A stretch of DNA of 64,000 bases from Microbulbifer agarilyticus S89 (GTDB lineage Bacteria > Pseudomonadota > Gammaproteobacteria > Pseudomonadales > Cellvibrionaceae). The notes beneath the pieces were generated by a model, which saw only the letters and a list, made by a program, of their open reading frames with translations, made no database searches and was not told the DNA's origin. Made by a program: the position numbers and the translations under genes. Numbering within the stretch: the first letter of the stretch is position 1; each line of letters begins with the position of its first letter. Shown in pieces: positions 17,888-27,316 of the stretch. Location: the NCBI RefSeq assembly GCF_000220505.1, contig NZ_AFPJ01000009.1, positions 1 to 64,000 of the forward strand. Reading direction: 5' to 3'.

Positions 17888-18472
17888 ATGCGCAACTTAA
17901 TTCTAGCGTCCAGTTCGAGCTACCGTCGCGAGCTGCTGTCAAAGCTGCATCTGCGCTTTGAAAGTTGTGCACCCCATATAAATGAAGAAGCATTTCCCGG
18001 AGAAGCGGCCGGCGATCTCGCTAGCAGGCTCGCGCGGGAAAAAGCGCTGGCACTGGCGGACAGGTATCCGGACCACCTCATTATTGGCTCGGACCAGGTC
18101 GCAGAGTGCCGCGGCACACTGCTCGGCAAGCCCGGCACCAAGGAGCGCGCGATAGAGCAGCTCAGCCAGAGCTCGGGCCACAGGGTGAACTTCCATACCG
18201 GCCTGTGCCTCGTTGATACCCGCGACATGAGCCACGTAACCGCATGTGAAACCTACTCTGTGTACTTCCGTGACCTCAGCAGTGAGGAGATCACTCGCTA
18301 CGTTGAGCTGGACCAGCCCCTGGATTGTGCTGGTTCACTCAAGTCGGAAGGTCTGGGGATCACTTTGTTCGAAAAAATGGAAGGGTCTGACCCGAATACA
18401 CTGATCGGCCTCCCATTAATTCGACTGGTGGAGCTTCTCAGGCAGAAGGGGGTGAACCCGCTGGCAGGCTAA
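17888..18472 (+). CDS. Maf-family nucleotide pyrophosphatase (YceF type)
   Basis: From the ATG at 17888 this is 194 residues beginning RNLILASSSSYRRELL, the Maf signature. GSDQVAEC and a late KSEGLGITLFEKMEG complete the active site. The YceF branch hydrolyses modified nucleotides such as 7-methyl-GTP to the monophosphate. GGAG lies 7 nt before the ATG; the frame is open 31 codons upstream without family similarity. It is divergent from yceD, matching the yceF/yceD context. Confidence 0.9.
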   Translation: MRNLILASSSSYRRELLSKLHLRFESCAPHINEEAFPGEAAGDLASRLAREKALALADRYPDHLIIGSDQVAECRGTLLGKPGTKERAIEQLSQSSGHRVNFHTGLCLVDTRDMSHVTACETYSVYFRDLSSEEITRYVELDQPLDCAGSLKSEGLGITLFEKMEGSDPNTLIGLPLIRLVELLRQKGVNPLAG

Positions 18473-18501
18473 CCGAGCTCACTTCAACGCAGTAAAACGC
18501 G

Positions 18502-19152
18502 TCAGGGAACGAGCGGTGGCCAGGACAGCAGTTCGGTGAAGTGGTCAATGACCTTCAGTGGGCGGCAGTCGTGCAGCCGCTCGCGACTGTGCACCCCGTA
18601 GCTCACCCCGATCGCGGGCATATCGATGGCTGCCGCCATTTTCAGGTCAAATTCCGTATCGCCAACCATGACCGCCTGCGAGACGGGCAAATCCGTCTCG
18701 GACAATATTTCGCGCAACATCGTTGGATTGGGTTTTGAGGCGGTTTCATCTGCACAGCGACTGGTGGCAAACAGGTGCCCTATTCCGTGCTCGGCAAACT
18801 CACGATTCAGGCCGCGGCGACTCTTTCCCGTGGCAACTGCCAGCTGGTGGCCTGCCCCGAGAAGCTGATCAAGAGTGTCCAGAACCCCATCAAACAGTGG
18901 CAGAGGCTCACCTCGAGCTGCCAGCCACTCCTCGGCATAGTATTCGCGCAAATCGGCGCGCTGCTGACTCCGCGCGTCGGGGAACAGCGTAGAAATCGCC
19001 TCGGGGAGACCGAGGCCAATGATATTGCCGATCGTGGAGGGTTCGAGCACCGGCAGCCCGGCGCGGCCGGAAGCGCGCTGCATGCAGGCCACAATACGCG
19101 CCTCCGAATCACACACCGTTCCATCCCAGTCGAGAATAACCAGCATCGGCAA
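18502..19152 (-). CDS. HAD-superfamily phosphatase (phosphoglycolate phosphatase-like)
   Basis: HAD-IA hydrolase of 216 residues. The nucleophile and acid are Asp8 and Asp10 (LDWDGTVCDS), motif II is VATGKS, and motif III/IV run KPNPTMLREIL and MVGDTEFDLKMA. A helical cap lies at about residues 16-85. The usual partner of RluC in this position is a gph-like phosphatase of unknown substrate. It is convergent with maf and lies 20 bp downstream of rluC. Confidence 0.85.
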   Translation of the reverse strand: MPMLVILDWDGTVCDSEARIVACMQRASGRAGLPVLEPSTIGNIIGLGLPEAISTLFPDARSQQRADLREYYAEEWLAARGEPLPLFDGVLDTLDQLLGAGHQLAVATGKSRRGLNREFAEHGIGHLFATSRCADETASKPNPTMLREILSETDLPVSQAVMVGDTEFDLKMAAAIDMPAIGVSYGVHSRERLHDCRPLKVIDHFTELLSWPPLVP

Positions 19153-19172
19153 ACCCTCCTTAATAACAGCTC

Positions 19173-20195
19173 TTAGCGTAACTTAGCCACGAGACCGGCC
19201 AATTCTGCGGGCAGTGGTGCCTCCACACGCACGCGGGTGCCATCAGGCAAGGTGCAGCCCACCCGGGCAGAGTGCAAGAAGAGGCGTTTGAGTCCGAGCT
19301 TTCTGAAGTGCACGTTTGCCTCGTCGGGCGTATATTTGGCGTCACCTGCCAGCGGGCAGCCAACAAATTGCGCATGTACGCGGATCTGATGGGTGCGCCC
19401 GGTCACAGGCTCTGCGCGCATCAAGGTCGCGCCATCGAGCCGCTCCTCTACCTGGAAGCGCGTTGTCGAGGGTTTGCCCTCGCCATCGACGACAACCATA
19501 CGCTCGCCACTTTTCAGTGTGTTTTTACGCAGCGGCGCCTCGACCAGTTTCTGCGCGCGCGGCCATTTGCCAACAGCCAGCGCCAGATAGGACTTGTCCA
19601 TTTTTCCGGCGCGCAGTTCGCTCTGCACATGCAGCAGAACCGCGCGCTTGCGCGCCACCAGGATGGCGCCACTGGTATCCCGGTCTAGACGGTGCACCAG
19701 CTCCATAAATGGGCTCTCGGGATACATCTGGCGCAGCGCCTCAATCAGGCCGAGCCGCACGCCGCTACCGCCGTGGACCGCGAGTCCCGCAGGCTTGTTC
19801 ACCACCAGCAGGCCGCCCTGATCGTAAAGAATGGCCGCTTCGAGGGTGCGCCGTAGCTGGTCACCCGCCACGGCCGGCGGCGTCTCCTCAGAAACCCGGA
19901 TCGGGGGCACGCGCACGACGTCTCCCGCCTGCAAGCGATATTCCGCCTTCACCCTTCCTTTATTTATCCGCACTTCACCTTTCCGCAAAATGCGGTAGAC
20001 GCGTGAACGCGGTACACCCTTGAGGCGTGCCTGTAAGAAGTTGTCCACGCGCTGGCCGGCCAGCTCTTCCGGGACGGTGATAAACTGAACGCTACTGCCC
20101 ACTTGGGGGGATTTCGCGTCAGCGCCTGAGGGCTTGGCCTGAGCGGCCTTGTTTGGGGGGGTACTTCGCATGGGGCGCATGATAACGGCATGCAC
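19173..20195 (-). CDS. rluC: 23S rRNA pseudouridine synthase RluC
   Basis: The 340-residue enzyme has an N-terminal S4 RNA-binding domain (about 47-100, QRVDNFLQARLKGVPRSRVYRILRKG split by a linker) and an RluA-type catalytic domain with Asp171 in HRLDRDTSG. RTHQIRVH is the second conserved motif. RluC modifies uridines 955, 2504 and 2580 of 23S rRNA in E. coli. It is divergent from rne, the arrangement seen in enterobacteria. The first 30 residues are low-complexity, so a start inside them is possible. Confidence 0.93.
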   Translation of the reverse strand: MHAVIMRPMRSTPPNKAAQAKPSGADAKSPQVGSSVQFITVPEELAGQRVDNFLQARLKGVPRSRVYRILRKGEVRINKGRVKAEYRLQAGDVVRVPPIRVSEETPPAVAGDQLRRTLEAAILYDQGGLLVVNKPAGLAVHGGSGVRLGLIEALRQMYPESPFMELVHRLDRDTSGAILVARKRAVLLHVQSELRAGKMDKSYLALAVGKWPRAQKLVEAPLRKNTLKSGERMVVVDGEGKPSTTRFQVEERLDGATLMRAEPVTGRTHQIRVHAQFVGCPLAGDAKYTPDEANVHFRKLGLKRLFLHSARVGCTLPDGTRVRVEAPLPAELAGLVAKLR

Positions 20196-20215
20196 TAACC
20201 ATTTGAAGCACGCAA

Positions 20216-20244
20216 TTGATGCCCATGATAGGTCGTGTTATATT
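20216..20244 (+). promoter_or_regulatory. Predicted rne promoter
   Basis: TTGATG and TATATT are separated by exactly 17 bp, pointing toward rne. The expected start point near 20251 leaves a leader of about 720 nt. Confidence 0.6.
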
Positions 20245-20250
20245 CGGCCG

Positions 20251-20974
20251 GCCTAAATTGGGCTGGTTTTCGGCGGTGCACGGTTTTTCTGCTATATAAA
20301 AACCCAGGTGCCGTTCTCGAGAAAATACCGCCAGTCAGGCCGGTGCGCGGAAAACCGCGTTATCAACAAAACTTTGTCGGTGAGATCCTTCGAGAGCGCG
20401 TCGAAAGATGGTGCCAAGGGAGCGAACAGGCAGCAGGTGCTGCTGCTTCCGAAGTTCTCGCCGACCCCTAACCCGAAGAAACGGGACTTTTGCGAAGGTA
20501 AGACGGGCTGATGCCCGCAGCGCTTGGAACAGACTCAACTCGTTACATAGCACTCTGAGAATGCGCGCCAGCGACCGAACTGGCCCCCGGCCCGTGCCTG
20601 AGATGGAAAGCCACCCTTGCACCGCCGGTAACAACTAGACAACAAAGGGCCCAGCCACGAGCCGGCCCCAGAGTGGAAACGAATGTAACCCATGCCCGCC
20701 CCACACGGCAGGCAGCCAGGACCCGCCCAAAGAATCACACTGGGCCCGGACTGGCAGGATCTGAATACACCCGAACACTAAGGGGTATTCTGAGTTAAAT
20801 CGGTATGCGGGCTGACCGCCGTGACCTCAATTGAAGGCACGCGCGCCTGGCCACATACACGAAAGCCGTGCACCCCCGCCCTACCCGGCGCCGGGCGAAC
20901 ACGGCGAAGCCACCAATGCCTGCGAGCTTCAGTGGTGTTTTACCTTTGCGTAAACGCAAGGAAAATACCTACGC
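20251..20974 (+). promoter_or_regulatory. Long rne 5' leader
   Basis: About 720 bp with no convincing gene separate the promoter from the rne ATG. E. coli rne has a 361-nt leader through which RNase E represses its own mRNA, and this longer one probably plays the same role. The last 40 bases hold a small stem (CTTTGCGT with ACGCAAGG) overlapping the AAGGA ribosome site, which would make start access structure-dependent. No riboswitch class was recognised. Confidence 0.55.
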
Positions 20975-23900
20975 ATGAAGAGAATGCTGATTAACGCGAC
21001 CCAGCCAGAAGAGCTGCGCGTTGCCCTGGTTGATGGCCAGTGGCTGTACGACCTGGATATTGAGAATCGCACTCGCGAACAGAAAAAAGCCAACATCTAC
21101 AAGGGTAAAATTACCCGCGTAGAGCCCTCACTCGAAGCCGCTTTTGTCGACTATGGTGCTGAACGCCACGGCTTCCTGCCCCTGAAAGAAATTTCCCGCG
21201 AATACTTCAACAAACAGCCCAAAGATATTGAGGGCCGCATCAAGATCAAGGATGTGGTCAAAGAGGGCATGGAAGTTATCGTGCAGGTAGATAAGGAAGA
21301 GCGTGGCAACAAAGGCGCCGCCCTCACAACCTTTATCAGCCTCGCCGGCCGCTACCTGGTTCTGATGCCAAACAACCCGCGTGCGGGCGGCATTTCTCGC
21401 CGTATCGAAGGCGAAGAGCGCAGCGACCTGCGCGATGCCCTGTCCAGCGTGGACGTACCTTCCGGTATGGGCATCATCGTGCGCACCGCCGGCGTTGGCC
21501 GCAGCGGCGAAGAGCTGCAGTGGGACCTCAACTACCTGCTGCAACTGTGGACCGCCATCAAAAAAGAGGCGGACGAGTCCAAAGCGCCGCACTTCCTGTT
21601 CCAGGAAAGTAACGTCATCATCCGTGCGATCCGCGACTATATGCGCGACGATATCGGTGAAGTGATCGTTGATGAAAACGGTGCTTACCAGCTGGCCGCG
21701 GAGTTTGCCCGCCAGGTCATGCCGAACTACGCCAACAAGGTGAAGTTCTACGATGACAACATCCCGCTATTCAATCGCTACCAGATCGAAAGCCAAATCG
21801 AGACGGCCTTCGAACGCGAAGTGAAACTGCCATCCGGCGGCTCCATCGTGATCGATGTGACCGAGGCGCTGATCTCGATCGATATCAACTCCTCCCGCGC
21901 CACCAAAGGCGGCGACATCGAGGAAACTGCCCGCACCATCAACCTTGAAGCCGCTGACGAAATCGCTCGCCAGCTGCGCTTGCGCGACATGGGCGGCCTT
22001 GTCGTGATTGACTTTATCGACATGCAGAGCAAGTCGAGCCAGCGCGAAGTTGAAAAGCGCATGGAAAAAGCTCTGGGCATGGACCGTGCGCGCGTGCAGG
22101 TCGGCCGTATTTCGCGCTTCGGCCTCCTGGAAATGTCCCGCCAGCGACTGCGTCCTTCCCTGGGTGAAACCACCTTCCGCGTCTGCCCACGCTGTAGCGG
22201 CACCGGCACCATTCGCGGCACCAAGTCCCTCGCCCTTTCCATCCTGCGACTGGTCGAAGAGGAAGCGAAGAAAGAGCGCAGCGCTGAGATTCGTGCGATT
22301 GCGCCAGTGAATGTCGCCACTTACCTGCTGAATGAAAAGCGTAAGGCGATCTCCGACATCGAATCTCGCAATAACACACGTGTTGTTGTGGTACCGAATG
22401 CCGACCTGGAGACTCCGCACTTTGAGGTGCAGCGCCTGCGCGATGACGACTCCACCACCCTGGAAACCTCGTACAAGATTTCGGGTAGCATCGAGGAAGC
22501 AGTCGACAAGGCTGATGAAGAGCCTGCGCGCCCGGTAGCACAGCCCGCCGTGCAGCAGATCGCTCACACCGCACCGGCACCGACGCCGACTGCCAAGCCC
22601 AAGGCTAAAGAAAAGCCAAAGGCGAAGGCAGAAGCGAAGCCTGGCCTGTTCAGCCGTCTGATCAGCGCGATTGCCGGCCTGTTCGGCGGTGAAGACGAAG
22701 ATAGCCGCAAGAAGCACAAGAAAGGCAAAGGCCGTGGTAAAAACTACCAGCAGCGCAATCGCAGCCAGCGCGGAGGTCGTGGACGCGGCCGCGGGAATCG
22801 CGGCAGAGGTCGTGACGACCAGCGCGGTGAAGAGCGTAAAGAAGACGGTCGCAACAAACGCGGCGATAAGCGCCGTGAAGACGGTGACGCCGTAGAAAGT
22901 GCACGCGACAACAAACGTGATCAGGGCCGTGACAATGCACGCGGTGGTGAAGGCCGCGAGGGTCGCGAAGGCGGCCAGCGTCGCAGCCGTCGTCGTCGCG
23001 GTGGCGATCGCCGCAACGACCAACAAACTGCCGTTGCCGATGTCGACGTAAACAATCTGGAAGCTGCAGAAGGCACCGAGTCTGGTGAAGAGCAGCAGCG
23101 TCCATCCCGTCGCCCGAGCAATGTGCGTGGCCGTCCACAGCCCCGCCGCCGTGGTCGCCGTGGCGCTGATCAGGCGCAACAGTCTGCGGATAGCGAGACT
23201 GCCTCCGCGCCTGTAGCAGCCAAGCAACCTGAAGCGGAAGCAGCCAAGGCCGAGCCAACCGCACCGGTAGAAGCCAGTGCAGAAGCGAAAGCGGAAAGCC
23301 GCGGCGAGCGCTCAGAGAAGCCGCGTCGTCAGCGCAAGCCGCGTCCGCCACGCGCCGAGCAGGAACAGCAGGGCCGTCAGCCAGAACCGGTCGCAGCCGA
23401 CGTGGCGCAAGCGAAAGCTGAAGCTAAAGTTGAAACGAAAGTAGAAGCTAAGACTGAAGCTAAGACTGAAGCCAAGGTTGAAACCAAGGCTGAGCCGGAT
23501 GTGGCAGCGCAAGCTCTCAAGCAGCGCGCGAGCGAGGTAAAAGCAAAAACACCGGAAACCCATGTTGAAGGTGATTTCCTTGCAGATACGCCGGCAGAAA
23601 GCGCGACTCAGCGTGCCGAAGCCGTAGCCCCACAGGTGGCGCCTGCCGAGGAAGCGAAGCCGGTAACGGAAGCTGCGCCTAAGGAGGAAGCGAAGCCTGA
23701 AGCAGCGGCTGATGAGACCACCACTGAGAGTGGAGCACCTGCCGCAGCCCAGGAGACGGTAGAAGTTTCCGCAGCGGTAGAAGAAGTCGTCGAGGAACAG
23801 GCAGCACCTGCCGCATCCGTGGCCGAGGCGGAAGCGCCTGTTGCGCGCACGGAAGCTGGCGGCAAATCGACCCGTGCCAGTAACGACCCGCGCGTCAATC

Positions 23901-24067
23901 CGAAACCTCTGGTTGGCCTGGAGGTTGTCACCAAGCAACTGGAAGTCGGTGAGCTGCGTCCGCTGGATACCGCGCAACCGGCAAACATTGATCACAGTCC
24001 ACGTGCACTTGCGCGCCCGGCAAATGATCCGCGTGTGCAACGCAATAGCGAGGTAGCCGAAGGCTAA
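20975..24067 (+). CDS. rne: Ribonuclease E
   Basis: Endoribonuclease of 1030 residues that scaffolds the RNA degradosome. The catalytic half matches E. coli residue for residue at key sites: S1 domain from about 38, catalytic Asp303 and Asp346, and zinc-link Cys404/Cys407 (CPRCSGTGT). The C-terminal half holds an amphipathic membrane-anchor-like helix ([17 protein letters not shown], about 555-571), an Arg/Gly tract ([15 protein letters not shown]), Ala/Lys/Glu/Thr repeats near 810-835, and two NDPR-type motifs in the last 70 residues like those in pseudomonad RNase E. The leader suggests autoregulation. Confidence 0.97.
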   Translation: MKRMLINATQPEELRVALVDGQWLYDLDIENRTREQKKANIYKGKITRVEPSLEAAFVDYGAERHGFLPLKEISREYFNKQPKDIEGRIKIKDVVKEGMEVIVQVDKEERGNKGAALTTFISLAGRYLVLMPNNPRAGGISRRIEGEERSDLRDALSSVDVPSGMGIIVRTAGVGRSGEELQWDLNYLLQLWTAIKKEADESKAPHFLFQESNVIIRAIRDYMRDDIGEVIVDENGAYQLAAEFARQVMPNYANKVKFYDDNIPLFNRYQIESQIETAFEREVKLPSGGSIVIDVTEALISIDINSSRATKGGDIEETARTINLEAADEIARQLRLRDMGGLVVIDFIDMQSKSSQREVEKRMEKALGMDRARVQVGRISRFGLLEMSRQRLRPSLGETTFRVCPRCSGTGTIRGTKSLALSILRLVEEEAKKERSAEIRAIAPVNVATYLLNEKRKAISDIESRNNTRVVVVPNADLETPHFEVQRLRDDDSTTLETSYKISGSIEEAVDKADEEPARPVAQPAVQQIAHTAPAPTPTAKPKAKEKPKAKAEAKPGLFSRLISAIAGLFGGEDEDSRKKHKKGKGRGKNYQQRNRSQRGGRGRGRGNRGRGRDDQRGEERKEDGRNKRGDKRREDGDAVESARDNKRDQGRDNARGGEGREGREGGQRRSRRRRGGDRRNDQQTAVADVDVNNLEAAEGTESGEEQQRPSRRPSNVRGRPQPRRRGRRGADQAQQSADSETASAPVAAKQPEAEAAKAEPTAPVEASAEAKAESRGERSEKPRRQRKPRPPRAEQEQQGRQPEPVAADVAQAKAEAKVETKVEAKTEAKTEAKVETKAEPDVAAQALKQRASEVKAKTPETHVEGDFLADTPAESATQRAEAVAPQVAPAEEAKPVTEAAPKEEAKPEAAADETTTESGAPAAAQETVEVSAAVEEVVEEQAAPAASVAEAEAPVARTEAGGKSTRASNDPRVNPKPLVGLEVVTKQLEVGELRPLDTAQPANIDHSPRALARPANDPRVQRNSEVAEG

Positions 24068-24084
24068 GCGCTCAGTAACAGCAG

Positions 24085-24119
24085 AGAGTTAGCTGTTCAA
24101 AATTGCAGCTAACTCTTTG
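24085..24119 (+). terminator. Probable rne terminator
   Basis: AGAGTTAGCTG and CAGCTAACTCT form an 11-bp stem with a 10-nt loop, 18 bp after the rne stop. Only three T follow, so it may work with Rho or mainly protect the 3' end. Confidence 0.6.
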
Positions 24120-24146
24120 AAGTTACTAAAAAAATTCGGATCGCAC

Positions 24147-24174
24147 TTGTACCTGCAAAACAGCTCGGTATAAT
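24147..24174 (+). promoter_or_regulatory. Promoter of tRNA-Ser
   Basis: A perfect TATAAT at 24169-24174 is paired with TTGTAC 16 bp upstream. It is followed 15 bp later by the tRNA and by a GC-rich discriminator (GCGCCGG) typical of stable-RNA promoters. Confidence 0.65.
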
Positions 24175-24188
24175 GCGCCGGACAAATT

Positions 24189-24276
24189 GGTGGGATGGCT
24201 GAGTGGTCGAAAGCGGCGGTCTTGAAAACCGTTGAGTGTAACAGCTCCTAGGGTTCGAATCCCTATCCCACCGCCA
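24189..24276 (+). tRNA. tRNA-Ser (anticodon UGA), CCA encoded
   Basis: The acceptor arms GGTGGGA and TCCCACC pair perfectly. The anticodon loop CTTGAAAA gives UGA, reading UCN serine codons. A long variable arm, the TTCGAAT T-loop, discriminator G and an encoded CCA complete an 88-nt class II tRNA. Confidence 0.96.
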
Positions 24277-24279
24277 TAC

Positions 24280-24310
24280 AAAAAAGCCCGGCCTTGCGCC
24301 GGGCTTTTTT
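24280..24310. terminator. Terminator after tRNA-Ser (bidirectional)
   Basis: GCCCGGC-CTTGC-GCCGGGC is flanked by A6 and T6, so it ends the tRNA transcript and can also stop the leftward LtrA-family gene. Confidence 0.9.
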
Positions 24311-24405
24311 ATGCCTGAGTTTCCAATCCCCGCCCAGCAGGCCCGGCCGTACCAGTCCGCGCACAAAAAACTTTCGGGCTCCAGGTTTCATCGAATTGCA
24401 GTTCG

Positions 24406-25575
24406 CTAGGCGCTACTCCCCTGCTCCGGGTGCGCACGCAGCCGCAGCATGAGGCATAGCGCCAGAACCAGCGTAAGCCAGACAATACCGTTGGGTAACC
24501 AGCCACACGCGATAAGAAACGGTACCGCGACCAACATAATCCAGCAGCGGCTATCTTTGACGGCGAACTGGTCTCGAACCAACCACAATCCCAACACATA
24601 CACAGACACCGCAGCAGACAGGGTGATAGTCGCCAGCCTCGTCACTCCCTGCCCACCACCAAGTTGCGCGACTGCAACCACCAATCCCGCGCCCACCGCC
24701 GCACCACCTGCAAAAATAAGGAAATGGCCGTACGCCCAGACAAAAACACGCGTCAGTTTTTCCGATGCCAGATGGCCATCCACAGAGAAATAAAGCCACC
24801 ACATACAAAACGCGAGCACAGCGCCACAGCAGAACACCAGAAGATAGTCGCCCCAGAAGCCTGAGTGGATCGCCTCGGTGAGCGCTTCACTGCTGCCGAG
24901 CAATACCTCGCCCAGTACAATAATGTTCAAGAGCCCAAATCGCTCCACTATATGCTGCCGATGCCATTGGGTAGAGCCAACTTTCTCGCCGAGGAACGGA
25001 ATCAACATTTCCAGAGTGATCCCCACTGCGAAAAGCAAAGTGAAGTGGTCGTAATCGTGGGGAACAAGAAATACGAGCCAGGCCCAATACACCTGCATAA
25101 TCACCTGGCCACCCGCATAGATCAGGGCGGTATTTCGATACTCACGCTTCGCCCATGCAACCCGCAGCCATAACGAAGCAAATGCCAGCCGCATGATGAG
25201 ATAGCCGCAAAACATATAGCGCAGGTCACGATCTTCAAAAAATCCCGGCGCGCTGGCGGCGATAAACAATGCCCCCAGCATCAGTACCATCACCGTAATG
25301 CGATACCCGACGTCGTCGTTATCGAAGCTCGATGCAAACCAGGTAAACAGGTTCCACGGCCACCACACACACCAAAACACCAACAGAAATTTAATAACCC
25401 CTTCCTGCCAGTGCCCATCCGCAATCGCATGCCCCAGCCCGTGTGCCGCTGCTGAAATTGCAATCACAAATACCAGGTCAAACAGCAGCTCTAGCTGTGT
25501 TGCTGCCCGATGGGCCTCCGCTTTGTCCCGCGGTAACAGAGGCCTGAAATATTTTTGCGTACGAGATTCAGTCAA
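24406..25575 (-). CDS. LtrA-family (low temperature requirement) membrane protein
   Basis: Multi-spanning membrane protein (about 10-12 helices) of the low-temperature-requirement A family, named from Listeria; biochemical function unknown. Typical features are ELLFDLVFVIAISAAAHGLG near the N-terminus and VERFGLLNIIVLGEVLL in the middle. The first in-frame ATG (25722) would overlap the next gene by about 100 bp. A TTG at 25575 preceded by AGG (9 nt) starts LTESRTQKYFRPLLPRD, just before the conserved region, giving 389 residues, and is preferred. Confidence 0.75.
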   Translation of the reverse strand: MTESRTQKYFRPLLPRDKAEAHRAATQLELLFDLVFVIAISAAAHGLGHAIADGHWQEGVIKFLLVFWCVWWPWNLFTWFASSFDNDDVGYRITVMVLMLGALFIAASAPGFFEDRDLRYMFCGYLIMRLAFASLWLRVAWAKREYRNTALIYAGGQVIMQVYWAWLVFLVPHDYDHFTLLFAVGITLEMLIPFLGEKVGSTQWHRQHIVERFGLLNIIVLGEVLLGSSEALTEAIHSGFWGDYLLVFCCGAVLAFCMWWLYFSVDGHLASEKLTRVFVWAYGHFLIFAGGAAVGAGLVVAVAQLGGGQGVTRLATITLSAAVSVYVLGLWLVRDQFAVKDSRCWIMLVAVPFLIACGWLPNGIVWLTLVLALCLMLRLRAHPEQGSSA

Positions 25576-25621
25576 ATTATCTAACCTGAATTTGGAGGCT
25601 TGTTGAGCTCTACTGGCCTGG

Positions 25622-26522
25622 CTATTGGCCGATTTTAGCTCCACTCCCTGGAGACTGATGATTTGGCGTTGTAACCTCCCAGTACGGCGGCTCACCGTAA
25701 AAGCCCGCGAGGAAATCAACAAACGCTTTTACTTTCAACGCGAGTAAGCGAGACGAAGGATAGACTGCCCAAATTGAGGTATCTGACACGGAGGGGTAGT
25801 CCGTCAGAATCTCAACTAGTTCTCCGCTGGCCAGCTGCTCATAGACACACCAAGCTGAACTTTGTGCAATCCCGAGACCCGCAACACAGGCATCTCGCAC
25901 CACCTCACCGTTGTCGGCGCGCAATACGCCCGACGTCTTGATGCGCACTGCACCCGTTCCTTCAGCGAGCTCCCAGGTATCCAGGCCGCTAAGATGAAGA
26001 CATCGGTGCTGTTCCAAATCCCGCGGAGATTCGGGAGTACCGTATTTTTCGAGATAGGAAGGCGCCGCACAGACGATCCGTCGATCCGTCGCCAGCTTTC
26101 TTGCGATCAGTGACGAGTCCAGTAGCTTCGCGTTGCGTATCGCAACATCAATGCCCCCCTCCACCAGATCGACCATCGCATCGGATAACCGCAGGTCCAC
26201 GCGTAGGTTTGGGTACTCCGCCATAAAATCGGCCAGCGCTGGCACCAAATGCATACGCCCAAAGGATGCGGGCGCGGCAATTCTGAGCACGCCGCTGGGC
26301 ATGGTGCGCGCGGAGCCGACAGAAGCCTCGGCGGCCGCTACGCTTTCCAGCACGTCCTCGGCATGGGGCAGGAGCGCTGCCCCCTCCTCCGTAAGAGATA
26401 CTTTACGTGTGGTGCGATTGAGCAGCCGTACCCCAATACTCTCTTCCAGTTTGTTCAGATGCGCACTGGCAACCGCCGCCGACAGGCCGAGCTCCTTGCC
26501 CGCCTGACTGATATTGCGTTCG
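25622..26522 (-). pseudogene. LysR-family regulator lacking its 5' end
   Basis: The substrate-binding domain is intact (from LRIAAPASFGR to the C-terminus), and the same frame continues upstream through most of a LysR helix-turn-helix: ISQAGKELGLS, then HLNKLEESIG and LLNRTTRKVSLTEEG. It stops abruptly near 26522: an in-frame TAG lies seven codons beyond, with no ATG, GTG or TTG between. About 12-15 N-terminal residues, the start codon and the promoter are missing. The first in-frame ATG (26353) would produce a protein without the DNA-binding helix, so it should be inactive as a regulator. Confidence 0.8.
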
Positions 26523-27274
26523 GCCTGGAAACGGCAAAGCTATTTGCGAAAAACGGCCATGAAGTGATTCTGCACGGTCGCTCTCAGGAAAAGCTGACCG
26601 CGGCAGAAGAAGCGATCAAGGCGGACACACCGGATGCGATTGTCAGCGGCTTCATTGCCGACTTCTCAAACGTACCGGCGGTCAACGCGTTTGCGGACGA
26701 GATAGTCTCCCACTTCGACCACATCGATGTGTTGATCAACAATGCAGGAATACTTCGTACCAGCCACACGACCACCGCAGACGGTCTGGATATCCGCTTT
26801 GCGGTAAACACTATCGCCCCATGGGTGCTCACCCAGCGACTATTGCCATTAATTGGCAAAACGGGTCGTGTGGTGAACCTCGCTTCCGCCGCTCAGGCAG
26901 GCGTGGATACCGCTGCGCTTCTCGGCAAGAAGCCGCTTGATGCGATGGATGCCTACGCGCAAAGCAAACTCGGACTGATCCAGTGGTCCAGACATCTGGC
27001 TAATGCACTCGGCAACGAAGGTCCGGTGATTATTCCGGTCAATCCCGGCTCGCTGCTTGCCACCAAAATGGTGAAAGAAGGCTTCGGCGTCGCTGGTAAA
27101 TCCACCAGCATTGGCGCGCAGGTGTTGGTCGACGCAGCCCTCTCCGGCACCTTTGCTAATGCCTCCGGCCGCTACTTCGACAATGACATAGGCCAGTTTG
27201 CCGACCCGCATCCCAGCGCATTGGATGAAGCGCAGGTGCAAGAAACCATGCGCATCCTTAAATCACTTGTTTGA
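26522..27274 (+). pseudogene. Short-chain dehydrogenase lacking its 5' end
   Basis: The frame reads as an SDR from GLETAKLFAKNG onward, with NNAG (about 75 residues in), the YAQSK catalytic pair and a normal C-terminus. What is missing is the start and the TGxxxGIG nucleotide loop. Upstream of 26522 the frame is only antisense to the LysR gene. The breakpoint coincides with that of the LysR pseudogene, so one deletion removed both starts and the shared promoter region. It was probably an oxidoreductase once controlled by that regulator. Confidence 0.8.
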
Positions 27275-27316
27275 ACACACCCAATTACCGACTCATGGAC
27301 GATTCAGGAGCCCGAC

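Noticed and set aside
21767-23227. Long minus-strand frames inside rne (486 codons, and others at 23312-24040)
   Set aside because: Antisense shadows of a high-GC, repetitive, strongly conserved gene; the translations are Ala/Thr- or Arg-rich with no domain, and rne itself is certain.
26249-26521. Upstream extension of the SDR frame (ATG at 26249)
   Set aside because: This stretch is antisense to the LysR gene and does not resemble an SDR N-terminus; it is an accidental open frame created by the deletion.
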